A DNA stretch of 64,000 nucleotides, taken from Dromaius novaehollandiae (lineage: Eukaryota; Chordata; Aves; Casuariiformes; Dromaiidae). Under the pieces are notes generated by a model. It saw only the letters and a list, made by a program, of their open reading frames with translations. It did no database searches and was not told where the DNA came from. This document shows, in pieces, positions 35,916 through 49,017 of the stretch. The stretch spans positions 9,429,619-9,493,618 of the forward strand of contig NC_088105.1 of assembly GCF_036370855.1 (NCBI RefSeq), given 5' to 3'. A program made the position numbers and the translations under genes. The first letter of the stretch is position 1. The number at the start of each line of letters is the position of its first letter.

Positions 35916-38900
35916 CATCCTGCTTCCTAGTCCCTAGATGGAGAAGAGGGTTATTTAATGACAGGAGATGAAGCTGACAATGCTCAGTGCTGGCTAAACA
36001 CAAGGCAAAAATCTACACTCCCATCTGCACAATTCCCCTCCGTCTGGTGTGCTTAGCTGAGTCTGCTGGCCCTGAGGGGCTCTGCTTGGCCACATAAAGC
36101 CCATGCGATGGCAGGGAGGGAGAACAGGAATGTGACTCTCACCTGCTTTATCCCCTCTGCATTTTCCCCAGCAGACTGAGAAATGCACTACAAAAATTGG
36201 CAGTGAAATTCAGGTTCCTGGAGACACAGACTTGTTCACAAAGGTCTTGAGACCTCCCTAAACCTAAAATGTTTATTCATTTTTTGCTGCAAGAATAAGA
36301 GTGAACAAGATCCGATGCAAGTCAGCTATGGTTTAGATGGGATAGGGCTTATCTCCACAACTGGAGACAGGGAAAAAGTGCTATAAGACTTGGTCATGGC
36401 CCTGGAAGTATTTTATTTTTCTTTGAAGCAAACAATACAGGCAGAAATTGAGCTGTACCTGGTTTTGTTTAGCTTGGAGCCTGTTCTAGAATAACTTGCC
36501 ACTGTTGAATTCTACACAGCGAAACCACAAGGGGCTGCAAACATAGTCCTCTATTTCCCCCTGTGCTTCTCGCTCACCCTCTCTCACACACGTTCTGTAT
36601 AATGCAAGCATCTCATCAGCCAGCATCAACATTACAAAAAGAAGGCGAGTGCTTATCCTATGTTGTGGATAGTGAGTCTCTCCAAAGTGTGTTGGTGTGC
36701 ACTGGAGCCGTGATGCTGCCTTTGCTGGGCTTTGGAGCTGAGCCATTAAGAGAAATGCTGGACTGCAGTTCTTCCCTCCTTTCCCAAGCTGCTGCTTTGC
36801 TATGTTGTCTTTCTCCCTGACAGGGTTCCTTTCTTTCCCTTAAATAGTTCAAAACTGGATCTTCTGATTAACTCTCCCCCGCAATGCTTTTTTCCTCTGT
36901 TTTCTTTTCAGAGATGTTGTTGTCTTGCAGTGATGGCTCCCGTCTCCTTCTCTAGGGCCAGGCTTCCAGACAGTCCTCACACAACCCTTGTAAATGCACA
37001 GTAGCTTCCCAGATTGCTAGATCTGCAGTCGGAGCAGATGCTCTCGCAGTTAGCCAGGCATGTGATCTGGGATCATGCAGATCTGTGATGGTCTAAGCCT
37101 CCTTCCCAGAGGCGCTCTCAGAGAACAAGGGGCCGGGAGTGGACGCAGGTGGGAAGCCCACCTCTGTGGGGTCTGTCACCCAGGCAGGCACAAGCTTTGG
37201 GACTGCACCCGCAGTCCACGCTTGGTCAGTGGCATTGTTCCTTCCTCACATGCTCTTGAGGTACGGGGGGCCGAGGTGAGTTGTGCTGCAAGCAGGCTGG
37301 ACTGTGTTGTGGACCTGCTCGAGGATGGCACTGGGAGACCATGTTACTGGGGCAACAGCGGGAGGTGAGCTGCAATATGTCTCCTTTGCTTATTCCACTG
37401 ATATAGAGGGGAGGCAACAGGATAGACAAGGCTGCAAATCCCAGCTCCTGAATTCCTGCTTTGTTGGGTTTTTGAAGTGGAAAGTTAGAGGAAACAGGAG
37501 GACAGAATTCCCTTTGCAATCTCAGGATTTTCAGGTCTGTGTTGTTTTTTGCCTGGCTTCCTACACCGGTGACAGGTACGTGGCCTTGCTGTCCCACAAG
37601 GGCATGGGTTGGGCTCTCCACTTTGCAATGTCTGAACCCACTGGTTGGTTCCAGATGGGTACAAATCTCAGACATCTGTGTTCCTATGAGCTCATGGAAA
37701 CAGGCAGCCAGGAGATGGAAGCTGACTCTGTGATCTGCCCAAGGTGGGGAGTAACTGCAGCCTGTGCTGAGCCTTCATAGACCTCGGAGAGACTATGAGG
37801 GCTGTAACCTTAAATACATGCCTTAGCTGGGGGGGGGAGGGGGAAGCTTCAGTCAGAGCTCACAGATGCCATGAAATAAGAATCAGGGTTTAGTCTGTTC
37901 TTTCCTTCCAAGATTATTTGCCTAGTAATTAGTTCTTTCCTGAGTTCGCTCCTACTTATGCTTTTGCTAGATGTTATTTCTAGATAAACCAAGATTTCTG
38001 ACTGAGAAATTCAGTGTAGGATCATCAACTGGTAACCTGTAGGGTGAGCTCAACCCAGGAGGACGAGAGTCTCGGAAGCACTTTTGGGGTTCCAGCTCCC
38101 AGGAAGCTCTCACTGGGAGCAGCAGAGTGCCCACAGCCACTGAGGGCAAGCGATGAGCTCTTGTCTTCTGCTCCCACCCATGAGAGCAGCTGGAAACTGA
38201 GCTATTTTGAAAGCTTGACTCTACATCGCCATCCGGTCTAATGAAAGACATCCCCATACCTGTATGGGACTCAGATGGGTCACATGTTTTAAGATGATCT
38301 CACCCATGAGGAAATAGTAAGCCTCTCTGAGGAAGTGATGGTCGTGATTCACTCTGATAGAAATAAAGGCCAAATAAGCAAATGGAAACTCCCTATTGAC
38401 CAGGTCCCTGTAATTTAAAAGGATTTTTACTACCTATTCCAGTATGCATTTGAAAACCTGCGTTTACTCTTACATACTACAATCAGATGGTTTTTAAGCC
38501 ATTAAGGCCCATTGGGTCAATAACCATCATTTTCAAAAATCTATTAAATACTCATTTCTGTGGAAACAGAGCTTCTACAATTGATCACAGCAACCAACTC
38601 CCATTAAAATAAACCCCAAATGCTATCAACTCCCCCAAGATGTAGAGCACTAAAACACAGATTACCGGGACAAATTTATCCCAGGGGAAAGTTGATGGCC
38701 CATTATGCTTAAGCAACACAAGAATTGTCACACAAGCCAGGAAGTTTATGGGACTTGCATGGATTTGTCCTCCCTAGGGGGGTTAAAAGGAAGGTTCATG
38801 GGGTGAATCAGTAGCGCTAACACAAGCTCAAAGCCAGTCTCCTGGGGGAGCTTTTTGGGAAACGTTTGACTTATTTTGTATTAACTTTCAAGTGTGTATA

Positions 38901-39326
38901 GGGGATCTATAAGGCTTTGGCTGTTTCACAGAAGCAGATGATGCATTAGGGCTGAAGCCCTGCAAGGAATACTGGACGTGTGGGTCTATCCTTGTGTATG
39001 TTGCACACCTTGGTTGAGTGTCCAGATTCTCTTATTACTCAGGCAAAATTTCTGAGCAGGAAAACCCCAAACACATCAGTATATGTGTGAGGAAAATGTG
39101 GTGGTAAGGTCATCTCATAAAGAAGAGGGTCGTCTTTTTCCAAGTCCTTGCCTTTCTGTTTTGGGGTAGAAGCTCTTTGGGGCAGGGCTGCTGGTATTGT
39201 GAATGGATCCTAAAGCAGGCTACGGGTGTGCTAAAAGTGTGGGATTGCAAAGTATCCCTGTGGGTTGCCTCTGGGTGAGAAGTGGCCTGAGAGATGGAAG
39301 GATGGTGACTGGGGGCTTGCTATAGT

Positions 39327-39341
39327 GGGGGGGGGGGGGGG
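39327..39341. repeat. G homopolymer (15 nt)
   Basis: Fifteen consecutive G on the + strand inside intron 2. Confidence 0.9.
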
Positions 39342-42300
39342 AGGAAAGGGACTGCGTTGGGGACGCTCGCTCTTCACGCGTTCCTGGTAGCTCTTTGGAT
39401 TTCTGTGCGTGGGTGATGAGAGGTGTGGGGTCCTGAAACAGGGCAGGTCATGCTGTGCAATTGCAGAACTGTGGAGCAGAGAGGCATTGTACATCCCTAC
39501 TCACCACTGGCAATGGAAGAAGGTTATAGCTCTGGCAAATCTCCCTCAGGAGGTGACCCAAAGGGCTGACGCCCTTCTGTGTGGCTGCCGTGCCTTTAGG
39601 AATCGGACGCCTCCCTCAAGGGAGGCAATAAGATGAGGAAATAGCAGTGCGGGAGAAAGGGGTCCAAGCCCCAGCTCCTGTGTCTTAGTTCAGCAGAGAG
39701 CTAGAGGTCCATGAGGGAGCTTTGCAGTCCAGCTGTCCTTTCTGATTAGGGCTTTTCTGCTTACTGTCTCTGCCAAACAGAAATAACTTGCAAGACACGG
39801 GCTGGCTGCTGGCGTCAGCTGAAAGTTGCTGTGCCCCATCTGAGGGAGAGGTCAGGTAGTTCCTGTTGAGCCAGAGGTCCGATTTCACTTGTTTCTCTCC
39901 ATTCATGCCTCCTTCAATCAGCTTCACTGCAGCCCTCTGCTCCCTTTCGACAGCCCTCACTTTTTCTGCGATGTGTGTGCGTGCCTGCTTCTGACCCAAC
40001 ACTCCTCTTTCCTTTGCTCTGTCCCCTGTCTGAGCCCTTTTTCCGAAGGAGATGATGTCCGTGTTATGAGACTGTGTTTAGAAGCCCCCTCCAAAAGGCC
40101 ATGGCAGAAAGATGCACCTTCTTCTCCAGCAACACTGCCATGCTGGTTGTGATTTGGGCTGGGAATCTAGGAGGAGCCAAGGTGGTGAATTAGTCTCTCA
40201 CTTCCTAAGGAAATTTAATCTGAGGAAAGCAAAGGGGATATATGTGGATTCCTGCTCCTGAGGAAGGGTAGACATCTAACTGTAGAGCAAATATTGTGGG
40301 ATTTTTCTCCTGTGCCATGCAGCCAACAAGATTCGTTAGGAACCCTTGCCCCCTTTGGGATCACTGGTTGTTGGTCCCGATGCTTACCACAGTGCAGGGT
40401 TGACTCCTCTGGGAATTCGGGAGAGGCTACAGGTGTCTCAAGTAGCCACACAACCATTTGGTTTCTTGGGCAACTGAAATGCAACTTGGACAAAATACTA
40501 GTGCCCATGTCCACATGAACGATTCAAAAACCTCGCCTGATCAGTAGATGTCCTAAGGCCAGGTCCTGTCTCAGTTGTAGCTAGGACACCAGCACAGGCA
40601 CACCGAGTAGGCAGCTGGAGGTGCAGCCCCCTTAGCATAGCAGTGCCTTTCTCCCTCTGACAGCTGCTGGGATTCCCAAAAGAGCCATCCCGATGCTTCG
40701 GCAGTGCCCACCAGCAGTGCTGGGTTGCAGCCACTTCCCATCAGGGAGGCAGTGGTGTCCACCACCTGTGCGACAGCTAGCAGGGGAGCGAGGCAGTACA
40801 CTGGCCTTGGCCTGAGGATGCGTACACTGTAAAACCAGTGTTTTTCGGTGATCCAAGCGTCTGACGCACATGCGATCAGTATGATTTTTCTAGCCAACAG
40901 GCCAAGCTGCCTCTCTGCTATAGAGCTCAAGGCACTGTCAGGCGGAGGCAGAGATGAGATTGAGGAAGTTAATTGGCAGCCCATCCATTCCTATTAGATT
41001 AGACCGTGCTGAGGAAAGATCCATTGAACATCCTGGTCTCTTCAGAGGAGAGAGAGAGGGAATTCCCCACTCCTGCAGTCCTGGTCAGAAATCCTGGAGG
41101 CTGGGGGCTGATTGATGCAGATGGTTCAGCATGCTCCAAGAGAAGCCTCAAATTTGGCAAAGCCCCCTGTGAAAAGCCACCAGAGAAGGCTGTATCCGAA
41201 GACGGTGTTGTTCTGTTGCAAGCCGCAGCATTTGGAAGAGGAGGTCAGAACATCTGTTGATGGGGTGCACATGTGTAGTCACGTGCACATGTGTCCTGAG
41301 AGCTGCCTGTGGCGGTGTGAGTGTGCAGCCTGGAATACACCACTCCTGAGACGGAAAGCTTGTCGAGACAGACGGATGATGCTTGTATTCCTTCAGACAG
41401 CTGTAAGCATCTAGCTGTTAGTGGCACAGCTGGCTTTTCTGCTCTTGTTCTCTCACTAGCTGAGAAGTCTCCCTTTCACATCAGCAGATGATAAGTGGAG
41501 ATGTTTTTCCAGGCTGCCGTTTATTCCCATTTATTCAAAGTTTGTTGGGGCCCATCCTTTGTGCCTGGGGAGCTATAAAGCCTGAACCAGTGAGGAGCTG
41601 CTTGTCCAGCCTCCAAAATGCGAGTTCAAGTCTGCAAAGCACAACTAGCCATAAGACAAGCCCCTGCTCCCTCACTCTGTCAACAGAGCTATAGGAAGAT
41701 CCAGAGAGGAAACGGCATATAGCTGAAAAGCAAACAGGCTTTGAACAGGCTGGTGGTGAGGAATTAGCATGGGTTTCCTAAAGTCGGGTGCCATGGCATG
41801 GTGCCAGGAGGCAAAGAGAAGTCCCTGATGTCTGATTGTGGCTTCTTGAAAGAAACATCAGCCTATAGAGCATGCCTTCGCCTGTGTTCACTCCTGCAGT
41901 AGCTGGGATCTGTTGATTCAGTCAGCTGGTTAAAAACTTAGTTTCCCTGCCAGTTTATTCAGAGTTTTCCCAAGGAGGGCATTGCTTATGCTTTACTGAA
42001 CTCCAGCTGATCACATCTACTTCATTCCCTGTGTTCAAGCACTAAGGAAACCTCAGTCCCTATGGATCTATTTTGTTGTTGGTCTCTCTGATGCCTAAAA
42101 AGGTGCGACTCTCGGGCAGTGCTCTGTCAGCCGACTTTGAGAAAAGCTAAATCCCTCAGTTTCCATCAGTTGTTTAGTGGTGGCTCAAATGTAGTCTCTT
42201 GTCTTCATCAAACTACCTATTTCCATGATTTTTTTGGGGGGATGGCATGGAAGGGTGGAACTAATAGTGTGGAAACCTTTATACCTCAGTCTGTTGAAAT

Positions 42301-42997
42301 TTGCAAGTGGATTCAAGGTCTGTTAGAGTGAGGACAACCACACCAGCTTGTCTAATTATGAACTTTGTTCATTCTTGTAGATACCAACGTACGTATCACA
42401 CTTGCTGCTCTTCAGTCTTATGACCTGTGGTCAGTCCTTCAAGTTTCAGAGTGACATTTCCCCAGGGCCCCACTGCAAATGTACTGCATCTACTGAGTTT
42501 TTCTTTTTCCCTCTGTGAATATTTTCATTGCTGTACTTCCCTGTCCTGCTTTTTTAATCTTCATCACTTCACCTTTCCTCCCACCCAGTCCAAATGTCAC
42601 CTTAGCCACCTACCCCCCATCCAACTGCTACCACCTCTTTCTCTCTAGCTTGAGCTCTGCTTCAGTGCAATGCTTTTAGTTTTCTTCCAGCAAGGTACAG
42701 CAATATTAAAACTCTACCTCACCATCCTAAATAAAGGTGGAGACCATATATTAATTTGTCCATGGATGCATCTCAGTTATGCTGAGTTTCAGCTCCCTGT
42801 CCAGCAGACCCACTCCTTTCTTTTCTGTGCCCTTTGTATTTCTAAAAGGACTTTTTTTCTTTGTTTTCACTGGAGTCAGATTGACTTCTGGGAATTCTCA
42901 TCTCACCCCTGCTCTCCCTGGCCTCTTGGGTGTAGCGTTGACTGCTAGTCAGTCCTGTTTTTTTCCATTCTGTCCTTAGTTCAAGACCTGCATTTAT

Positions 42998-43011
42998 CCC
43001 CCCCCCCCCCC
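42998..43011. repeat. C homopolymer (14 nt)
   Basis: Fourteen consecutive C inside intron 2. Confidence 0.9.
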
Positions 43012-44125
43012 AATTAAGTTAATCTGAAAGTTTTCTTTCTCATGTAACTCTGCTATAACTTCTACATTGCTTACCAAAACCAGGTCTTAAATAGCATTGC
43101 CTTTTTCTGGTTCAGTGATAATTTAGCGAATAATTCTGTTAGAGAACACTTCCATGAATAGCTGGGCTGTACCATTGTTAGCAGCATTTATTCTTCAGCC
43201 TATCTTAGGGTAAAATGCCCTTTAGGGCATTCTAGTCTAATGCTAATGTTATTGACTTTCTTACCCAAATCTGGCCTCAAAAAGTTGCACACAACCATCT
43301 GATAGAACTGGGAGCAGGTATGCTATGGGGATAATGGTCTGCAGACTGCTTAGTCTCTTTCCCCAGTAAATCTACATGGAAGGATCACAGTCTTGAACCA
43401 GAGCCGCCCTTGTCTTTCTGATCCTACCCACAGCTCTGCCAATGCAACTCATTCCAAGCCTGCTGTTTCAGTCCCAAAGCCAAATCCATCTCCCACAGGG
43501 GTTTTGAGGGTAACCTTAGAATGCAACAGGAGTTGCTCATATATAAGGGAATCTCCTGATCCTTAAGGCCATCACATAACAGTTTTGCCCTGTGTCCCTT
43601 TCTGACATCTTGATCCTCAGCCCCTCATTCAAATTTTAAACTCTGTCTTTTATGCAGCGCTGCTTTCTAGGCCATTCTTCTGTTGATGCTGTCAGTGCCT
43701 CAGAGATGGGTTTTCCTGGGCGGATCCAAGAAGGTATGCGATGCCCTCATCCCTTGGGCACCCGAACGGCTTTGAACTCTTTGGCTAGTGTCCAATACCC
43801 ACTGAGGCAGATGAAACTCCTGTTGACTAGGGAGGGCATCATTCCAGCATCATTGTGCCTCTCATGATCCCAGGGGAATGTCTGTTACTCAGTCTTTCCT
43901 GAACCTCTCAGACGTGTTGCATATCTGTCCGCATTACCAGGGCCTGCCAGCTGAGTGAAAGTCATTTGGATATTACTGCCTTGTGAAGTTGTCACAATTC
44001 TGGCAATTGTGTTTGCGGCATACCAGCATAGTTCTGGCCCCAAGTCAGAGCTCCTGGGCCACAGTCTTGTGGATGTGAATAGCCTTAATGAGTAAAGGAG
44101 AACTTTGGCTTTCATCTAAAATACA

Positions 44126-44149
44126 GCGAATGGGGGGATCCCCATTCGC
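44126..44149. repeat. Perfect short inverted repeat (hairpin)
   Basis: Arms GCGAATGGGG and CCCCATTCGC pair perfectly around a 4-nt spacer. It is isolated in AT-richer intron sequence, with no T run or tRNA-like feature nearby. Confidence 0.7.
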
Positions 44150-45713
44150 AACAATGCAAGAAGTTTCAGGGAAGGGAAATGCAGAGTGTGAGGCAGCTAC
44201 AGTTATGAGAACCATCATAGTCTGGTCTGGAGGCAGACCAAGTAACCAGTCTCAGCTTGTATGCTGTGCCAACGTGGTACCTATCCTGTTTGCATCGTGG
44301 GAGTGGGCTTTGTCTGCCTGCGGCAGGGTGTAAGGGAGCAGCATAGCAGGGATGAGCATAGCCTGTGAACTGATGTGTTGGAAACAGAGATGGGATTCAC
44401 AAGTGGGATGATTCATTAAGTCTGGAAGAAGTCTTTATAGCAGCGTCTCTATAGTGTCCATAGATAGCCTCCTGTGGCATCAACAGGAAAAGGAGTCCTT
44501 TGGCAGGACTCAGATGTTCACGTTGGCTTACCATCCGGAGAAGTGTCTCTCTTCAATGACTGTACAAAGAGCTCAGAGAGTCTGTTGTCAGAAAATAGTT
44601 TGTGCCACTTTTCAGCACCTATTTTCATGGATTGAGTTGTGGCTCTTTCAGCGTGGTGCCTCAGAAACTAGGCTGCTCTGTGTTGTGTTAACCCTCTCTA
44701 GCCTATGTAGAGCATGTTGTCAGTATACCCGCCAAACCAAAAAATTACTGGCAAGCTGATGCTTGCTCCTGGGAAGTCCGAGGGATTCCTCATTCGTCAA
44801 GCAGAAGTTTGAGGAAAAAGGCAGCCTCCCTGCTTGGCAGGAGTAGGAAGAGGAATTTCCTTGCAGTGGGTGAGGGACATGAAAGCAGAGCCAGAATCCC
44901 CTGTGACTTCATTAAGGCTTCATGGTTAGCCTGGAACTGGCTGGGTCTCAAGTACTTTCCAGCTGTCCATGGAGGGCACTTGGACACCTTCCATCCAACC
45001 CCACTCCCACATCCCCTCTGAAATGTCTGCAGGGAAAAGACTCCTATTTTTGAGTTGCAGTGGAATTCCTGTGGCATTACATACTGCATCCTTTGCAATA
45101 CCCAGAGAATTCGGCTTGATTTATGAGGTTGCATGGGATATGTGATCGCCTTGCTTTTCATTCAGAAGTGCCACCATTTGTCTTTCACTGGTGATGGCCA
45201 TTTTTGTGTCCATGCAAGGCCCCAAGTCTTCCCATTATGATATGGCTATCACTAAAACCTGCCCTTCTCGCTCCTCCTCTCCCACCTTAAACCAAATTAA
45301 GCTTGTGTTATAGCATCTTTGTCCTGTACTGCCCAGTAGGTGAGCAGATCCTTTCCTCCCTCTCATTTGTGCACCAGCAGCACTCCTATTATTGCTGCTT
45401 GGAGAAGCAACAACAGCTCTGTCTCTCCAGAATATGTCAAGCTTTCTTCTTTTACCAAGCTAGTCCAGAGCTTGACTTTCCACAAGAGTAGAAAGATACT
45501 GTCGCCCCTGTAGGCTAGGACAAAATTGCCAAGGCAGAAGCGTGAGAAGAGATGTGAGGGCTCTCCAGAGAGGCTTGGTAGCATGGGCGGAGCACAATTT
45601 TTCAACCACAAGGAAAGAAAGCTTTGTGTCTTGAGAACTTAGGACAGTAATACTCATGTATGCAAAGTAATACTCATCCAATGGCTTTCTCTTTTGATGC
45701 AATTGGATGATAC

Positions 45714-45998
45714 ACAGAAGATGGTGCTAGACTCTTCTCGGAGTTGCATGGTGATAGGACAAGAGGCAATGACACAAGTTGAAACATGAGAAATTCTGAT
45801 TAGATGTTAGGATTTTTATTTATTTTACCATCAGGGTGATTAAATACTGGAACAGGTTGCCAAGAGAGATTGAGAAATCTCCGTCCTTGGAGATGTTCAA
45901 GTCTCAGCTGGACATGCCCCTGATCAACCTGTTTTGAGCAGGGGGTTGGACTAGATGACCTATGCAGGTCCTTTCCAACTTAAATTATAATTCTGATT
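45714..45998 (+). mobile_element. CR1 LINE, 3'-end fragment
   Basis: About 285 bp follow the CR1 3' region in order: 'gatggtgctagactctt', 'ggacaagaggcaatgacaca', 'ctggaacaggttgcc', 'gagcagggggttggactaga' and 'ggtcctttccaac'. An internal AT-rich insertion or divergence sits near 45815-45835. There is no ORF. Confidence 0.9.
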
Positions 45999-47350
45999 TC
46001 ACAGATCTGTGATGATACAGTAACTGAAGTTGCTGGACTTCTTGTCTTCCTTTCCTGTCTTGATAGTCTGAAATACCGTGCAATGACAGTACATCATTAT
46101 GTCCCATACAAAGTCAAGTGCTCCTGACCGAGCACCAGGGCCACAGAAGCATTACTGCTGCTCTACCACACTGCTGTAGAGCCACAGAAGGTCTAGGCTT
46201 CTTCCCCATCTTGCCTTACATCAACCATGAGTCCCACAAATAAAATAGTATGCAATGTGGTATCTAAGCCTGTTTTTGAATCAGACTGTCAGCTAGTGTC
46301 ATTCAGGAGAGCTCTGTTGAAGTCAACAGTATCAGAGGTGAGCACCTGTCGTATGGGAGGCACCCACACCTGGACTCATTCTTCCAAATACCATAATTTC
46401 AGATGGTGTTTATGCCCACAGTCCTTTCTAATAACAGCAGCCTGTGGGCCTTCCTTCCCTAATCCCTGATTACTGCTGCATATACTCTTTTGACAAGCTG
46501 CACTCTCTCGGGGTAAAGGCTCCTCTGTGTTTTGCCAAGTCAAGGTGGTGTTACCAAGATAATTGGAGGACAAATGTAGCTGCTTACCAATGAGTTTTGT
46601 ACATTCCTGGAAAAATATTTTCTTTGGATCTGGCAAACCCAACGACCTTTCTCTGCCTCAGTTCTGACTTCCGCTCTATTCTTTGGTTTTGCTGCTCAGC
46701 TGAAAGCTATGCCTTCAGATGTTCTTCTGGCCCTCCATGTGTTTGTGTGTCAGCTTGCAGCACCCACCCTGCCATAAATATCATCTAGCTTGGAATCCTC
46801 CAGCCTTGGAGGAGCTGGGAAGCTATTTGGGGAGCAGAGGAGAGGATTATCATTTACCCTGTTTGTGGAGATCAAAGGTTGTTCTGCCTTCCCCCAAGGG
46901 AAAATCACAGAAGTGCTGAAGAAGAAGGGGAGCATAACATTGGCAGTAAAAGACTGGTAAAGACGCCAGTTACATGTCTAAGCTAAGGATGCCAGTGGGA
47001 AATGTGGATTGAGAGGAATCAGAATTGCCCATTCTAATTTGTTTTGGTCTTTCTCACATCTTTGGGGATGCCAGCAGGATGATGTTTGTTCTTTCTTTGC
47101 TCTAGTGGGTGAAATCAGAGTCCTTTCCTCTCCCTCTCTATCCAACCTATTTGAGCAACTCTTTTGGAACTGCTTCCCCTACCCCGACACCACCCTGAAC
47201 TGTCCAAATCTCTCAATGGAGGAAATTACAGTTATTTATAATTAAGGGTAGACAAAAAATGTTGCTAGTGTCAAGGGAACAGCAGGCGACAGCCAGAAAA
47301 ACATCATGTCTCCAGAAGAGAGGCGGCGGGAATATCCCTCTGAATAGGGC

Positions 47351-47358
47351 TGACGTCA
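47351..47358. promoter_or_regulatory. Perfect CRE inside a 12-bp palindrome
   Basis: TGACGTCA lies within GCTGACGTCAGC (47349-47360). It is 3.1 kb upstream of exon 3. The regulatory role is inferred only. Confidence 0.25.
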
Positions 47359-49017
47359 GCTCTCGGAATTTGGACAGCCTGGAAGGGTTTGGGGCTATTT
47401 TTCCAAGATATCATAGGTCAGGAATCAGCGTTATTTTTAAGTCTGTGTCCCCTGAGCTGCTCTGGTGCATGAGGGAGACTTTCTCTCCCCCTTCCCCCTC
47501 CTTTACACTCTATTTCTATGAAATTTTTGTTTCTTTTCCTTCCGAGTCATGCCACAAATATGTTCTTCAGGTTTATTTATTTTTCTCCCTATCTATTCCT
47601 CTAGCCCTACTCCCGTCTTGGTTGGGTTGAAGAGATGGCGTCAGCGTGGCGCGTGTCTGGGATGCTCAGGCGAGACATCACAGAAAAGGGATCGTGTTAT
47701 CCTAATTTGCCATTTCCGGTTGGGAGAGTTTTCTCTCCACAAACTGATGTGGCTGGGGAAAGTGTTCTGGGAATGCTGCTTTGTGGTAGGAGATCTTGAG
47801 GTCTGATGAAGACAAGTTGGTCATCTCATCCCACCGTTAAATTCTGCCATACGGTCCAGCCAAGATTTTCTCAAGTGACTTAAGTTTTGGAGCTACTTTG
47901 TTGCTGGGAAGGTGGGTGAGATGTCCGGCCTACAATGGCTTATCAGGGCTGATTGATAGAGGAGAGGTACTTGGTGGATGCTGACCATCAGACACTTCCC
48001 AAGTCAGTATTGGCTTCCAAAAATCTTTGCCATTTCAGATCCAGAGAACTGGCCACCTCTGTGTTTAAAGCCCTCCTTTCCACATGCCATCATGCTCTAG
48101 ACTGCTTCTGGAATCTTGTTTCCTTATTTCTTTAGTCACCTTTTCCTCCTTCTCCTCCATTTGCTCTAGCAACCTCTCTCTTTCTAAACAAATCTGTTGA
48201 TATACCAACTCTTCACTAGGAATTCTTCCATTTCAAATTGTGTATTTGCACATCTCTCACTCTCATTGGTTTTCTTTCTCACTTCAGATCTCAAATGAGA
48301 ACACGCCTTTTTTTCCCTTAGCCTGTGCTTAGTGTTTTTTGTGCTTTCTTCCATAATTCAATGTGGCAAGGAATCTGCTAAGGGATGTCACTTTTACAGA
48401 AGCTGCTAGTTCAAATATAGCTGATGTGCCTTCATGGCTAGTCCAGTATAAAGAAACGATTGCATTCCCTTCATAATCTGACCACGCAGCTTGAAGATGC
48501 CAATTGCTCCTGGAAGCATGGGAATAAGTGAAATGCTTTCCACCACCTTAATGTTGCTGTTGGCCTTATGCTGCAGATTTAGTCATTCTTATGACATATT
48601 TCCACAACCGTGCGTTTCCATCACCCTTCCATGGTGATATATTTGAAGCCTTTCCATGCCTTTTCTCCCCCCTAGAAATCTCTTGAGTTAATGGAGTCTG
48701 CCCTGTGGCTTCACAAACTGTGGGTCAGGCTCCCCAGATTTTGAAGACTCAGAAAATGGGGCTCCTGTCTTAGCCCATGAGGTTCATGGCACTGATGGTG
48801 GGAATGGTAGTACTTGATTAACATGAATACCTGGTACTTGTAGCACAGCCCAGGCCCTAAAATCCAACTACTATTATTGTTGCCGTTATTGTTATTAAGT
48901 TCGCTCCTGATCCTCTTACTCAGCTTAGAACATGGACTCCACGAAGACTAACACTAGGACTGTTGGTGTATTGATAAACACAGATACAGACCTCTAACCT
49001 ATGCAGAAGGCAACAGT

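Noticed and set aside
48250..48310. Pyrimidine tract plus CACTTCAG as an extra PAPPA2 exon acceptor
   Set aside because: The following sequence soon hits stops and matches nothing in PAPPA2. Exons 2 and 3 already join without a gap.
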